From DATEJJ01 sp039649115 (lineage in GTDB: Bacteria > Actinomycetota > Actinomycetes > Mycobacteriales > Micromonosporaceae): a stretch of DNA of 44,786 bases. The position numbers and the translations under genes were made by a program. Shown piece after piece: positions 26,018 through 34,850 of the stretch. The notes under the pieces are model-generated. The model searched no databases. It was not told the origin of the DNA and worked only from the letters and a program-made list of their open reading frames with translations. Within the stretch, counting starts at the first letter, position 1, and every line of letters begins with the position of its first letter. Location of the stretch: positions 1 through 44,786 of the forward strand of contig JBBWZQ010000044.1 of NCBI GenBank assembly GCA_039649115.1, given 5' to 3'.

Positions 26018-27655
26018 CTATGTCACTCCCTGGAGGACAGCCGCTCGGCCCTGCACGCGGGAGCGAACGTGGCCGAACGCGAGCAGCACCGCAACGTCGG
26101 TCAGGATGGGGAAGTGGTAGGCGAACGGGCGGGGGCCGACCATGTCGGGCGGGCCGCCGTACCCGCCGTTCGCATTCTGGTGTGCGAGCAGCCAGGACAG
26201 GGCGCGCCCGATGGGTCGCGACCCGGTCCCGTAACAGAGCGCGACCAACCCGTAAGCGGTGCTGACGTCGTCGCTGGGATCTCCCGGCTGCATCCCCCAG
26301 CCGCCGTCGTCGTTCTGCGTCTCGCGCACCGTGCGCTCGATCCGCTCGGCCATGGCCGCGATGCGGCTGTCGCTCGGGTCCGCGGTGTACGCGGCCAGGC
26401 GCGCCCGGAACAACGTGTGCAGGCGGCTGCGGCTCCAGCCCGGCTCGAAGCCACCGTCGGACAGTTGGCTGCCGGCGAGAAAACCCAACGCGCGTTCCCG
26501 TGCCGGCGCGGTGGCGGGATGCGGCGCGAGCGCACCGATGGCCGCCGCCGTCATGCACGGCTCGGACGCGGCACCGGCGACGTATGTGGGGAACCCGCCG
26601 TCGGCACCCTGTACGGCCAGGAGCGCGTCCAGCCCGCGCCGCACCGCGCCGCCGAACTCGACCGGATCGGCTATCTGCAGGAACTCCAGCGCGCACGAGG
26701 TGTCGTCGACGTCGTTCTGCGCCACCGCGGGAGACATGGACCATCCCCCGTTGAGCGCCGCGCCGCGGGAAAGGGAGCGCAGCGGGGCGCCGCCCTGGTG
26801 GACGACGAGCATCCGGCCCATCGCCTGCAGCAGGTCCGATGGGGCACCGGCGGCGGCGAGACTCAGTCCGGCCGTCGCGGTACACCAGTTGTGCATCTCC
26901 GCCACGAACGGGAAGCCGCCGTCGTCGCGCTGGTACCGCAGCAGTGTCGCCACGCCGCCGCGCACGGTGGCCTCGTACCCGGGGACACCGGCGAGGCCGT
27001 GCAGGGTCAGCAGGTGCATCAGCACATACCCCTCCCACACCGTGGTCGCCGGGTCGGTGGCGACCAACGTGTCCAGCGCGTCAGCGGTGGCCTTGTTGCT
27101 GACTCGCGCGGCGGCGGCGAGGATCAGTGTCACGGCGGCCTGCTGGACAGCGGCCCACGAGTGCATGGGGTCGCTCGGGGCTTCCGCGTCGACCGCGGCC
27201 GCGACCTCGCGCGGCAGCGGGCACCCGAGCACCGACAGTACGGCGCACACCATCATGCGGCGGCGGGCCGAGATGAACCCGGGTGCGGCGCCGAGCACAC
27301 CGTCCGCCAGCTTGCCGACGAGCGCGGCGTCGCCGTCGGAGGCCCGGCCGGTGGCCCGCCCGACGGCGAGCATGGCGAGGACGCGGTCGAGCTTCTCCGC
27401 GGAGTCCTGGTGCGCCTCGAGGTAGGCGAGCAGGCGGTCCCGGGCCGGTGCGGTCACGCCGGTACGCGTCATCAGCGACAGCGCGAGCGCCGATTCCAGC
27501 ACCCGGCTTCGACACTCCTCGCGTATCGCGCCGTCCGGCTCCACCCTGTTGCTGAGGTACGCGAGCAGCCGGGAGGTGGCCTCGTGCACGTGATCCGGGT
27601 CGACTCCGGCGGGCCACTGGATCGGAGCCGAACGCATCACATCCGGCACTCTCAT
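26018..27655 (-). CDS. class II terpene cyclase (DxDD, prenyltransferase/squalene-cyclase repeat fold)
   Basis: 545 residues from ATG 27655, which has GGAG seven bases upstream; an earlier TTG at 27667 is less likely. The protein is built of alpha/alpha-barrel repeats with Q-x-x-D-G-G-F/W motifs (R-D-D-G-G-F, G-A-D-G-G-F, L-S-D-G-G-F, N-D-D-G-G-W, N-A-N-G-G-Y). The general-acid motif D-V-D-D-T-S is at residues 315-318. This matches bacterial class II diterpene cyclases (copalyl-diphosphate-synthase type), which protonate a terminal double bond and leave any diphosphate intact. No class I motif (DDxxD with NSE) is seen in it or elsewhere, apart from the prenyl synthase. Substrate may be GGPP, FPP or the prenylated naphthoquinone (inference). 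It follows the BBE oxidase by 21 bases. Confidence 0.87.
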   Translation of the reverse strand: MRVPDVMRSAPIQWPAGVDPDHVHEATSRLLAYLSNRVEPDGAIREECRSRVLESALALSLMTRTGVTAPARDRLLAYLEAHQDSAEKLDRVLAMLAVGRATGRASDGDAALVGKLADGVLGAAPGFISARRRMMVCAVLSVLGCPLPREVAAAVDAEAPSDPMHSWAAVQQAAVTLILAAAARVSNKATADALDTLVATDPATTVWEGYVLMHLLTLHGLAGVPGYEATVRGGVATLLRYQRDDGGFPFVAEMHNWCTATAGLSLAAAGAPSDLLQAMGRMLVVHQGGAPLRSLSRGAALNGGWSMSPAVAQNDVDDTSCALEFLQIADPVEFGGAVRRGLDALLAVQGADGGFPTYVAGAASEPCMTAAAIGALAPHPATAPARERALGFLAGSQLSDGGFEPGWSRSRLHTLFRARLAAYTADPSDSRIAAMAERIERTVRETQNDDGGWGMQPGDPSDDVSTAYGLVALCYGTGSRPIGRALSWLLAHQNANGGYGGPPDMVGPRPFAYHFPILTDVAVLLAFGHVRSRVQGRAAVLQGVT

Positions 27656-27676
27656 ACCAGGCTCCAATCTCGCGGA

Positions 27677-29194
27677 TCAGCGGACGCTCTGTGCGAAACG
27701 GAAGACGTTGTGCGGGTCGTATGTGTCCTTGATCCGCATCAGCCGGGGGTAGTTCTCGGCGTAGTACGAGCGCTTCCAGTCCGGCAGGCGCGGGTCGATG
27801 AAGTTCTGGTACGTCTCACCGTTCGAGTAGGGGTCCACCGCGGCGAAGCCGGAATCGACGAACTGGTACGCGGCGGCGACGGCGTCGTCGGCGACCGGCG
27901 CAACGGCGTTGGAGGTCAGGAAGCTGACCGAGTAGCGGCTGTCGCGGTGCACGTACGCGGTGGCGGTGCGCGACAGGGTGTTGGCCGCCCCGCCGAGGGC
28001 GGAGATCTGCAACTGGCGGCTCTGCCCGGCCAGCCGCGCCGTGCTCTCGACCACCGCGAGCGCCTTCGACCATCCCTCGCGCGGCATCACCTCGCTGAAC
28101 AGGCGGCCGCGCCACGCCCCGAACGCCGGCCGCGGCAGCTGACCGCCGGGGGACGTGTCGGCGCGGTGGCACTGGGCGACCGAGAGGTCGGCGCACCGGT
28201 ACAGGGACATCATGATCGGCTGGTAGGGCGCGGTGAACGTCTGGTTGACCGCCGGGGCGTGGCCGACCAGCGAGATGAGCCGCTGGATCTCGGCGGCGAA
28301 CGCGGGGCCGGTGTCCACGGAGCCGAGGAAGACAGCCGCGGTCGGCACGTTGCCGGGCCCGGCGTCCATCAGCGTGACATTGACGCCGCTGCCGATCGAC
28401 CACGGCGCGTCGACCAGCCACCGCGTCCAGCCGTCCAACATGTCCAGCGCCCGGTCGTAGGTCCAGACGAGGTTGCTGGCGCCGACGCCGGCCAGGGCGG
28501 TCGGGGTGATCTCGTAGGCGGTCACGATGCCGAAGTTGCCGCCACCGCCGCCGCGCAGGGCCCAGTAGAGGTCGGGGTGCTGCGTCGGTGACGCGGTCAC
28601 GACGTTGCCGTTGGCCAGGACCACCTGCGCCGACGTCACCTTGTCCGAGGCCATGCCGATGCTGCGGGTGAACAGGCCCAGGCCGCCGCCCTGCAGGAAC
28701 CCGCCGGCCGCCACGGTCGGGCAGTAGCCGCCGGATATCCCCAGCCCGGACGGTGCGAGCGTGTTCATGATGTCGATGAGCTGCGCCCCGGCGCCGAGCG
28801 TCGCACTGCCGTTGTCGAGGGCGACCGAGTTGAGCCCGGACACGTCGATGACGAGACCGGGCGTCGTGGAGTATCCGCCCGCGCTGTGGCCACCGCTACG
28901 CGCGGCGACGGGCATGCCGTGGTCCTGGGCGAAGCGGAGGCACACGGCCACGTCGGCGGCGGCGGCGCAGTAGGCGACCGCGCGGGGGTCGGCGTCGTCG
29001 AACTGGACCTGGTACAGCTGCTTTGCCGTCTGGTAGTCCGCGTCCGGCGGCAGCACCAGCCGACCCTGGAGGTGGTTGCGCAGCCGGTTCCATTTGTTGC
29101 TGAGCGTTGTCCGGGCACTCGCGGCGCCGGGTAGCGCAATCGTGGCCAGGGCTGCTCCGCCCCCGCCGAGGAGCAGCGACCTTCGAGTAATCAC
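27677..29194 (-). CDS. Tat-exported FAD-linked oxidase, berberine-bridge-enzyme type
   Basis: 505 residues from GTG 29194 with AAAGAGG upstream. Twin-arginine signal at residues 2-27: T-R-R-S-L-L-L-G-G then a hydrophobic stretch and A-S-A. The FAD-binding PCMH domain (about 65-235) carries both bicovalent flavin anchors, His103 in R-S-G-G-H-S-A-G-G-Y and Cys158 in G-G-Y-C-P-T-V-A-A-G-G. The BBE domain ends the protein (Y-Y-A-E-N-Y-P-R-L...D-P-H-N-V-F-R-F). Related enzymes oxidatively cyclise prenylated phenols. A Tat signal means it acts outside the membrane, so its step is probably late. It lies in the minus-strand operon, 31 bases after the flavin hydroxylase. Confidence 0.92.
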   Translation of the reverse strand: MITRRSLLLGGGGAALATIALPGAASARTTLSNKWNRLRNHLQGRLVLPPDADYQTAKQLYQVQFDDADPRAVAYCAAAADVAVCLRFAQDHGMPVAARSGGHSAGGYSTTPGLVIDVSGLNSVALDNGSATLGAGAQLIDIMNTLAPSGLGISGGYCPTVAAGGFLQGGGLGLFTRSIGMASDKVTSAQVVLANGNVVTASPTQHPDLYWALRGGGGGNFGIVTAYEITPTALAGVGASNLVWTYDRALDMLDGWTRWLVDAPWSIGSGVNVTLMDAGPGNVPTAAVFLGSVDTGPAFAAEIQRLISLVGHAPAVNQTFTAPYQPIMMSLYRCADLSVAQCHRADTSPGGQLPRPAFGAWRGRLFSEVMPREGWSKALAVVESTARLAGQSRQLQISALGGAANTLSRTATAYVHRDSRYSVSFLTSNAVAPVADDAVAAAYQFVDSGFAAVDPYSNGETYQNFIDPRLPDWKRSYYAENYPRLMRIKDTYDPHNVFRFAQSVR

Positions 29195-29225
29195 GCACTG
29201 CCTCTTTTCGACGAGGTGGACCCGG

Positions 29226-30998
29226 TCACGGGGCCTTGTGGCCCAGGACCAGGGAGATCGCGTTGCCCAGCGCGCCGGCCGGGTCGTCGCTGCCGCCCGT
29301 GCTGCGCCAGGCCACGTGGTTGTCGGGCCGGACCAGAACGGCGCCCTCGTCGGTGATCTCCCGGACGGCCGCCCAGCCGCCGTCGACGTCGACGTCGGTG
29401 TACTCCGCGCCGTCCCCGATACGGACCGCGACGATGGGTACCGAGAGCTTCTCCCCCACCTGCGCGGCCGCCTCGACCCACGGCGCTCCGTCCGGGCCGG
29501 TGATCAGCACGAAGCCGGTCCCGGCGCCGGCCAGGTCCTGGGTGGACAGGCGCTGGCCGTCGCGCTCGAGCCAGGCGTGCGGCAGCCGGTGCCCCGGGCG
29601 GGTCGTGGGCTGGTACACATCGCCCAGCGGCGCGCGGGCCGGCGGCCGGCTGCCGTCCGGGACGACCGCGCCGGTTTCGTAGCCGAAGCCGATCTCGACA
29701 TCGTGCGCCTGGCACTCGCCACGGTGGGTGGCGAAGATTTCCGCGGCTCGGGCGCGCTGGGCCACGCCGACCGGAGTCGGGGCGAAGTACCCGAAGAACA
29801 TCGGCGTCCGGCGCTGCGGCGGGACGTGCTGGCCGAGGCCGATGGCGCCGTCGATGACGACCTGGTGGTGGGCGGCCGCGGACATCGCCCAGCCCAGGTT
29901 GAACTGGCCGACCGGCCGCCGCTCCGCCTCGTAGGTGTCGAGCAGGCTGTCGGGCGCCTTGCCGGTGAGCACGGCGGCCAGCTTCCAGGCGAGGTTGTGC
30001 GCATCCTGGACACCGGAGTTCAGGCCCAGCCCGACGGCCGGCGGCTGGCGGTGCGCGGCATCGCCGGCGAGCAGCACCCGCCCGTAACGGTAGTGCTCGG
30101 CGAGCACCGCCTCCACGGTCCAGGTCGTCACCGCGAGCAGGGTCAGCTCCAGGTCGGGCAGGCCGAGAACCGCACGAACCTTGGCGATCACCGCCGGCTC
30201 GTCGGCTCGGTCCACCCCGGCCAGGGCGACGTGCAGGCCCCACTCCTCGGAGTGCTTCCCCCAGGTCGGTCCCATCTCGATGAGGGCGCTGGAGAGGTCC
30301 GGACGGTACGGGTTGAGGAACCAGGTGATGATCGAGCCTTCGTTCCAGTACTCCGACAGGTCGGCGGAGAAGTAGACCGTCGTGGCGTCGAACAAGGCGG
30401 GCATGCCCTGCATCTGCGCGCCCACGGCGGCGCCGATCGTGCGGCCGCCGTCCGCCGCCACGACATGCCGCGCCGTGACCGTGGTCGTCTCCCCGGTCTC
30501 GGTGTCGCGGATCTCGGCGACGACCCGGTCACCGTTGTCGGACAGCGAGGTCAGCTCGCGGCCGAACAGGATGCACCCGGGATTGCGCTGTTCGGCGTGA
30601 CGGCGCAGGATCGGCTCCAGCCGTACCTGTGGCAGCTTGGCCGCCATGACGGGCCCGGCCGCCGCGTACCTCTCGCGCAACGCGCCGCCGCCGAAAGCGT
30701 CCATCTCGTGGATCAGCTTCGCGTCCAGCGGTCCCGGCCCGGTCAGCGTGGTCTGCCAGCGCACCTTGCCGAACTTCTCCGGCGGTGCCCCCCGTTCGGC
30801 CACGTCGCCCGCCAGCCCGTGCTGACGGAAGATCTCCATGGTGCGCTGGTTGAGGTAATGCGCCTTCGGCAGGTTCGACGTGTCGGTACGCCGCTCCACC
30901 AATAGATGGTCGACATTGTGATCGGAGAGGAAGACAGCGGTGGACAAGCCGGTCCCGCCCCCGCCCACGATCAGAACCGGAACCTCGATAGCCCCCAT
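29226..30998 (-). CDS. FAD-dependent aromatic hydroxylase (PheA/TfdB class)
   Basis: 590 residues from ATG 30998 after GGGAAGGA, 33 bases downstream of the prenyltransferase. FAD_binding_3 fold: dinucleotide motif V-G-G-G-G-T-G-L-S (about 11-19), the central A-A-D-G-G motif and G-D-A-A-H-R-Q-P-P-A-V-G-L-G-L-N-S-G near 315-332. It ends with a thioredoxin-like C-terminal domain (about 480-590), as in phenol- and polyketide-hydroxylating members. It should use NAD(P)H and O2 to hydroxylate or oxidise the aromatic or quinone core. Whether it acts before or after prenylation is not visible. Cytoplasmic. Confidence 0.92.
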   Translation of the reverse strand: MGAIEVPVLIVGGGGTGLSTAVFLSDHNVDHLLVERRTDTSNLPKAHYLNQRTMEIFRQHGLAGDVAERGAPPEKFGKVRWQTTLTGPGPLDAKLIHEMDAFGGGALRERYAAAGPVMAAKLPQVRLEPILRRHAEQRNPGCILFGRELTSLSDNGDRVVAEIRDTETGETTTVTARHVVAADGGRTIGAAVGAQMQGMPALFDATTVYFSADLSEYWNEGSIITWFLNPYRPDLSSALIEMGPTWGKHSEEWGLHVALAGVDRADEPAVIAKVRAVLGLPDLELTLLAVTTWTVEAVLAEHYRYGRVLLAGDAAHRQPPAVGLGLNSGVQDAHNLAWKLAAVLTGKAPDSLLDTYEAERRPVGQFNLGWAMSAAAHHQVVIDGAIGLGQHVPPQRRTPMFFGYFAPTPVGVAQRARAAEIFATHRGECQAHDVEIGFGYETGAVVPDGSRPPARAPLGDVYQPTTRPGHRLPHAWLERDGQRLSTQDLAGAGTGFVLITGPDGAPWVEAAAQVGEKLSVPIVAVRIGDGAEYTDVDVDGGWAAVREITDEGAVLVRPDNHVAWRSTGGSDDPAGALGNAISLVLGHKAP

Positions 30999-31031
30999 AC
31001 CTATCCTTCCCGAGCAGGTGAACGGGCGTCG

Positions 31032-31991
31032 CTAAACCGGGTCCGCAATGGCCCCGTCGGACAACTGCATGATGTCCAGGACCTCGGACCGCCATCGGTA
31101 ATACGATTGGAGCTTGTAGTATTCGCCGTCCGGCCGGGAGGCAACAGCATAGACGAACCTCGAATTAACCTCGGATTTCCGCACGTGCTCGACGAATCGT
31201 TCGACCTTCGGGTCGAGTGGAACTGACAGTTCCGTCGGATCCGGTGTCGCCACGGCGAAACAGATCCGTTCGACCATCGGGGAGTCCCAGTTCAGGGTGA
31301 CGTAGATGCCGAACGCCTTCTGGCCGAGTTCGAGCATCTGCTCACTCGGCTCCGCCTGATCGACCTCGCGAAGCATCGACCGAACGGACTCCGGCGCGAA
31401 GCCCTCGGCGGGGGGCTCGCCGAAGTACACGTTCACCGTCCTCTTCCGGTAGTCGATTCCGAGCAGTCCCACCGTGTCGCCCATGCCGTACCGGGCGAAG
31501 AAGCCGAGGCTCTCGCCCAGGCTGCGCGGCATCGACGGAATGCCGGCGAGTTTCGACACCTCCTGCAGGTCACCGCGGGGCAGGATCAGCCAGATCTTCT
31601 TGAAGCCCCCGACGACCCCGAGGTCGATGCCATAGCTGTCGATGGGGCAATGTGCCCGGACATCCGCGAGCAGGGCGCCGACCGGGTGGTCCGTGGGCGG
31701 CAGCAGGCCGTTGGACACGGCCAGCGCGTACGGATCAACGTCCAGCGGAACCGTGAACCGGCAGTCGAGGTCGCCCGAGTGGTCCTGACCGGTCGCCACC
31801 CGGAACGCGATCACGGCCTGCGCGAGAGCATCGCCGTACACGCGCAGGATGGGCATGACCTTGTCGCGCGAGCACGGCACCTCCAGCACCCGGGCGGATT
31901 GCTCGACAGCCGCATAGAGGCTCTCCACCGGATCTTCCAGCTCGACCCTGGCCACCTCGCCGACGGCCGCGTCCGCATCTTGACGCTCCAT
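31032..31991 (-). CDS. ABBA-fold aromatic prenyltransferase (NphB/Fur7-like)
   Basis: 319 residues from ATG 31991, with GAGGG nine bases upstream; the open frame continues upstream but without likeness to the family. The whole length aligns by eye with NphB: C-S-R-D-K-V-M-P-I-L, L-D-C-R-F-T-V-P (Asp76, matching the Mg-dependent Asp62 of NphB), G-L-L-P-P-T-D-H-P, V-G-G-F-K-K, I-P-S-M-P, F-F-A-R-Y-G, Y-R-K-R-T-V-N-V-Y-F, V-T-L-N-W-D-S and E-E/G-Y-Y-K-L-x-S-Y-Y. Such soluble enzymes attach geranyl or farnesyl groups to hydroxynaphthalenes in naphterpin, furaquinocin and related pathways. The acceptor here should be a THN or flaviolin derivative. Donor length is unknown; the local prenyl synthase suggests C15-C20. 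Confidence 0.95.
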   Translation of the reverse strand: MERQDADAAVGEVARVELEDPVESLYAAVEQSARVLEVPCSRDKVMPILRVYGDALAQAVIAFRVATGQDHSGDLDCRFTVPLDVDPYALAVSNGLLPPTDHPVGALLADVRAHCPIDSYGIDLGVVGGFKKIWLILPRGDLQEVSKLAGIPSMPRSLGESLGFFARYGMGDTVGLLGIDYRKRTVNVYFGEPPAEGFAPESVRSMLREVDQAEPSEQMLELGQKAFGIYVTLNWDSPMVERICFAVATPDPTELSVPLDPKVERFVEHVRKSEVNSRFVYAVASRPDGEYYKLQSYYRWRSEVLDIMQLSDGAIADPV

Positions 31992-32088
31992 GCACGCCAC
32001 CCTCGGCCACCGCACTTGGCCGGTACTTATGTGCGACTTGACGCTGGCTTGGCGAGGCCGGACCGGCCGAAGAGGTGTGCCACGCGAG

Positions 32089-32125
32089 CCGAGCCGGCCA
32101 CCCCGCTGCGGGGTGGCCGGCTCGG
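32089..32125. terminator. very strong GC-rich hairpin between methyltransferase and prenyltransferase genes
   Basis: The arm CGAGCCGGCCACCCCGC (from 32090) is perfectly complementary to the sequence after the single T at 32107, giving up to 18 paired bases. There is no U-tract on either strand. It sits 98 bases upstream of the prenyltransferase start and 43 bases after the methyltransferase stop. It could be a terminator or attenuator splitting the biosynthetic series, or an RNA-stability element. The rest of the 176-bp gap shows no gene. Confidence 0.6.
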
Positions 32126-32167
32126 GCCTGCGCTGTCCGCGCGCATCCGCGGCACGGTTCGGATGTG

Positions 32168-33166
32168 TTACCTGGCGACGACCAACGTGGCGGGTGACGG
32201 TGTGGGGTGGAACGTGATGTCGTCGAAGCCGACCTTGGCGAGCCACGTCAGGTAGTCGGCTCGCCGCCAGGTTCCGCCCTGCTTGCTCTTGAGGAGCATC
32301 TCGCCGGCGAAGGCCAGGGCGAACGGTGGCCCGCTTCGGTCGTCGTCGACCACGTAGTCGTTGATGACCAGCGTGCCGCGGGGTTTGAGGGCGGTCCGGA
32401 GCCTGCCGAAGATCGCGATGTTGTCCTCCGGCCCCTCCTGGTGGGCGATGTGGGAGTAGACGGCGAGGTCGTAGATACCGGTACCGAAGTCGGTGGTGTG
32501 CAGGTCGCCGTCGATGGTGGCGAATCGATCAGCGACGCCGCGTTCGGCCAGGAGCCGGCGGGCGATCGAGTTGATCGGGGACCAGTCGAGCTGGGTGGCC
32601 CGGGCGCTGGGGTTGAGGCCGAGCCAGGTGGCGGAGTAGATGCCCGAGCCGCCGCCGACGTCGAGGATCGAGATCTCGCCGGCCTCGGCCAGTCGCAGGA
32701 TGTCGGCGGCCATCGTCGCCACCGGGACCGACTGCGCGGCGATGGCCTGGACCAGACTCTCCCAGTGGGGGTTGTCGACGACCTCGACGGTCGCGACGTC
32801 CACCGGCCCGCCGGCCCGGACCGCGGCGGGCAGGCCGGCCAGGCTGCCCATGTGGCCCATCTTGAGCGCGGCGAACCTGCTGAGGTCGGTCGGCTTGCCT
32901 TCGACCAGGAAAGCGGACGCGTCGGCGCTGTTGCGGTACGCGCCATCGCGCACCTCGACCAGGTGCAGGCTGACGAGTCCGTCGAGGAGGGCCTGCGCGC
33001 CCCGCACCGAGATTCCGGCCCGGTCGGCCAGCCGGTCGGCGGTGTCCGCGCCGGCCTCCAGGTGGGTGAACAGGGAGTGGCTCGCGGCCGTGCCCAGGAC
33101 ACCGGTGGCCCAGTACCCGAAGATGTGCTGCATGATCCGGTTCGGTGTCGGTTGGTCGCTGTTCAT
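32168..33166 (-). CDS. SAM-dependent methyltransferase (dimerisation domain plus class I Rossmann fold)
   Basis: 332 residues from ATG 33166, whose start overlaps the aminotransferase stop (ATGA). N-terminal winged-helix dimerisation domain (about 10-90) and SAM-binding motif I, I-L-D-V-G-G-G-S-G-I-Y-S (168-178), with a later G-D-L and D-L-A-V-Y-S-H motif. This is the layout of small-molecule O- and C-methyltransferases of polyketide clusters. In the furaquinocin and napyradiomycin families a methyltransferase of this kind methylates the naphthoquinone carbon. C- versus O-methylation cannot be told from sequence. It is the last gene before the strong hairpin. Confidence 0.9.
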   Translation of the reverse strand: MNSDQPTPNRIMQHIFGYWATGVLGTAASHSLFTHLEAGADTADRLADRAGISVRGAQALLDGLVSLHLVEVRDGAYRNSADASAFLVEGKPTDLSRFAALKMGHMGSLAGLPAAVRAGGPVDVATVEVVDNPHWESLVQAIAAQSVPVATMAADILRLAEAGEISILDVGGGSGIYSATWLGLNPSARATQLDWSPINSIARRLLAERGVADRFATIDGDLHTTDFGTGIYDLAVYSHIAHQEGPEDNIAIFGRLRTALKPRGTLVINDYVVDDDRSGPPFALAFAGEMLLKSKQGGTWRRADYLTWLAKVGFDDITFHPTPSPATLVVAR

Positions 33167-34320
33167 GCTGCCGCGTCCTGGCTCCCGGGTGGGCGTACGT
33201 GGGCCCGCAGTGCGGCGCGCAGCGCTACGCTGACCCGTTCGACCTGGTCCATGCTCAGCTCGGCGTGCATCGGGATGGCGAGGTTGCGCCCGAAGAGGTC
33301 CGCCGACACCGGGCAGGTCTGCTTGGTTTCGAACACCGGCTGCAGGTGGCTGGCCCAGGTGCCGTGTCCACAGCCGATGCCCTGGGCGCGCAGGTCGGTG
33401 GCGACCGCCGCCCGATCCACGCTCGGGTCCAACGTGACCATGTACGTCTGCCAGGCGTGGGTGCGGTCGTCCGGCACGTGCGGGAGCGTGAGGAGCGGCT
33501 CGCCGGCGAGTAGTTCCGCGTAGCGCGCGGCGACGGCGCGCCGGCGTTCCAGCAGCTCGCCGATCCGGCCCAGCTGTACCTGCAGGATCGCGGCGGCGAT
33601 GTCGGACAGCTTGTAGTTGTACCCGATCTCGGTGAACTCCGGGATCGGCAGGCCGACCATCTGCGCCTGGTCGAAGATGCTGCCGATACCGAAGGACGAG
33701 CGCAGCCGGGCGTCCGCCGCGAGAAGATGGTCGGCGGTGAGCAGGGCTCCGCCTTCACCGCTCGTGGCGCCCTTGCGTCCGTGGAAGGACAGGCAGGCGA
33801 CCGGGGCCAGCGCACCCGCCTCCCGCCCCTGGTACGTGGCGCCGACGGCACAGGCGGCGTCCTCGACGAGGAACAGCCCGTGCCGCTCGGCGATCCGCGT
33901 CAACTCCGCATAGTCGGCGGGCAGGCCGACCGTGTCCACGGCGATCACGCCTGCCGTTCGCGGGCCGATCAGGTCCGCCACGGCTTGCGGGTCGATGGTG
34001 CCGGTGTCCCGGCGTACGTCGGCGAAGACGGGTTCGGCGCCGACGTAGCGCACCGCGTGGGCCGGCGCCGGAAACGTGTAGTCGGCGACGATGACCTCGC
34101 TGCCCGGCTGGACGTCCAGGGCGAGCAGGGCCAGGTGCAGCGCGGCGCCGCAGTTGCTGACCGCGACCGCGCCGCCGACCGCGTACCGGGCGACGAGTTG
34201 GGCCTCGAGCGCCTTGCATCTGGGGCCTTGGCCGGCCGGCCAACCCGACGCGAACACCTCCGCGACGGCGGCGAGTTCCAGCTCGCCGAGGCTGGCGTGG
34301 ACCAGGGGAATGGTGTTCAT
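33163..34320 (-). CDS. DegT/DnrJ/EryC1-family PLP-dependent aminotransferase (Fur3-like role proposed)
   Basis: 385 residues from ATG 34320, six bases after the cupin stop. Longer upstream frames lie inside the cupin and are not used. PLP features: G-A-A-L-H-L-A-L near 58-66, Asp154 in V-E-D-A-A-C-A-V-G, and the Schiff-base Lys183 in S-F-H-G-R-K-G-A-T-S-G-E-G-G-A. DegT enzymes usually aminate keto-sugars, but no sugar genes are here. Next to THN synthase and the cupin, the likely substrate is flaviolin, giving 8-aminoflaviolin as established for Fur3 in the furaquinocin pathway. Four-base overlap with the methyltransferase indicates coupling. Confidence 0.9.
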   Translation of the reverse strand: MNTIPLVHASLGELELAAVAEVFASGWPAGQGPRCKALEAQLVARYAVGGAVAVSNCGAALHLALLALDVQPGSEVIVADYTFPAPAHAVRYVGAEPVFADVRRDTGTIDPQAVADLIGPRTAGVIAVDTVGLPADYAELTRIAERHGLFLVEDAACAVGATYQGREAGALAPVACLSFHGRKGATSGEGGALLTADHLLAADARLRSSFGIGSIFDQAQMVGLPIPEFTEIGYNYKLSDIAAAILQVQLGRIGELLERRRAVAARYAELLAGEPLLTLPHVPDDRTHAWQTYMVTLDPSVDRAAVATDLRAQGIGCGHGTWASHLQPVFETKQTCPVSADLFGRNLAIPMHAELSMDQVERVSVALRAALRAHVRPPGSQDAAA

Positions 34321-34325
34321 CGTCG

Positions 34326-34850
34326 TCAGCTCCCGGGTGGCCCGTAGCGGAGGGGGGTGATCTGGCGGACGTCGTAGCGGTCGCGTAGCCGCTGCACGGC
34401 GTCCGGGTCCACCGCCCGGCGCGCGGCGAAGATCTCGCAGATCTCCTCGAAGTAACGCTCGTGATCCGGCGCGGGGGAACTCTGGAACAGCATGCGCGCC
34501 GGCCCGTCGGTGGAGTTCCGGAACGCGTGCGGGCAGCCGGGCGGCACGAACATGCAGCTGCCCGGGCCGGCGTGGACCACCCGGTCGCCCTCGGGGGACT
34601 CCCAGTCGTGCCAGGTGTCCCCGGTACGGCCGGTCGGCTCGAACGCGAACAGGTCGAGCGCGCCCTCCAGCACGTAGAAGAACTCGTGCGAGCGGCCATG
34701 GGTATGCGCCCCGACATCGAAGCCGGGCGGGACCACCACTTCGAAGATCGAGGCGATGGACCCGTCGGCGCCGGTGACCTTGAAGGTGACGTCCTGCGCC
34801 TTCGTCGCCAGCCTGCGGCCCTGGCCGGGTGGGACTACGAGGCCGCGCAT
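34326..34850 (-). CDS. cupin-family quinone-forming monooxygenase (MomA/Fur2-like)
   Basis: 174 residues, a single cupin barrel. Metal ligands are visible as H-T-H-G-R-S-H-E near 49-56 (His-x-His...His-Glu region) and His in P-P-G-C-P-H-A-F-R-N near 107. Small cupins encoded next to THN synthases convert 1,3,6,8-tetrahydroxynaphthalene to flaviolin (the MomA type of quinone-forming monooxygenase), and that is the proposed job here. ATG 34850 lies inside the end of the type III PKS gene (16-base overlap), a tight coupling that supports a consecutive reaction. Confidence 0.87.
   Translation of the reverse strand: MRGLVVPPGQGRRLATKAQDVTFKVTGADGSIASIFEVVVPPGFDVGAHTHGRSHEFFYVLEGALDLFAFEPTGRTGDTWHDWESPEGDRVVHAGPGSCMFVPPGCPHAFRNSTDGPARMLFQSSPAPDHERYFEEICEIFAARRAVDPDAVQRLRDRYDVRQITPLRYGPPGS

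Noticed and set aside
25874..28591. Open frame of 905 codons on the plus strand
   Set aside because: Antisense to the terpene cyclase and the BBE oxidase, both of which have complete catalytic motifs on the minus strand.
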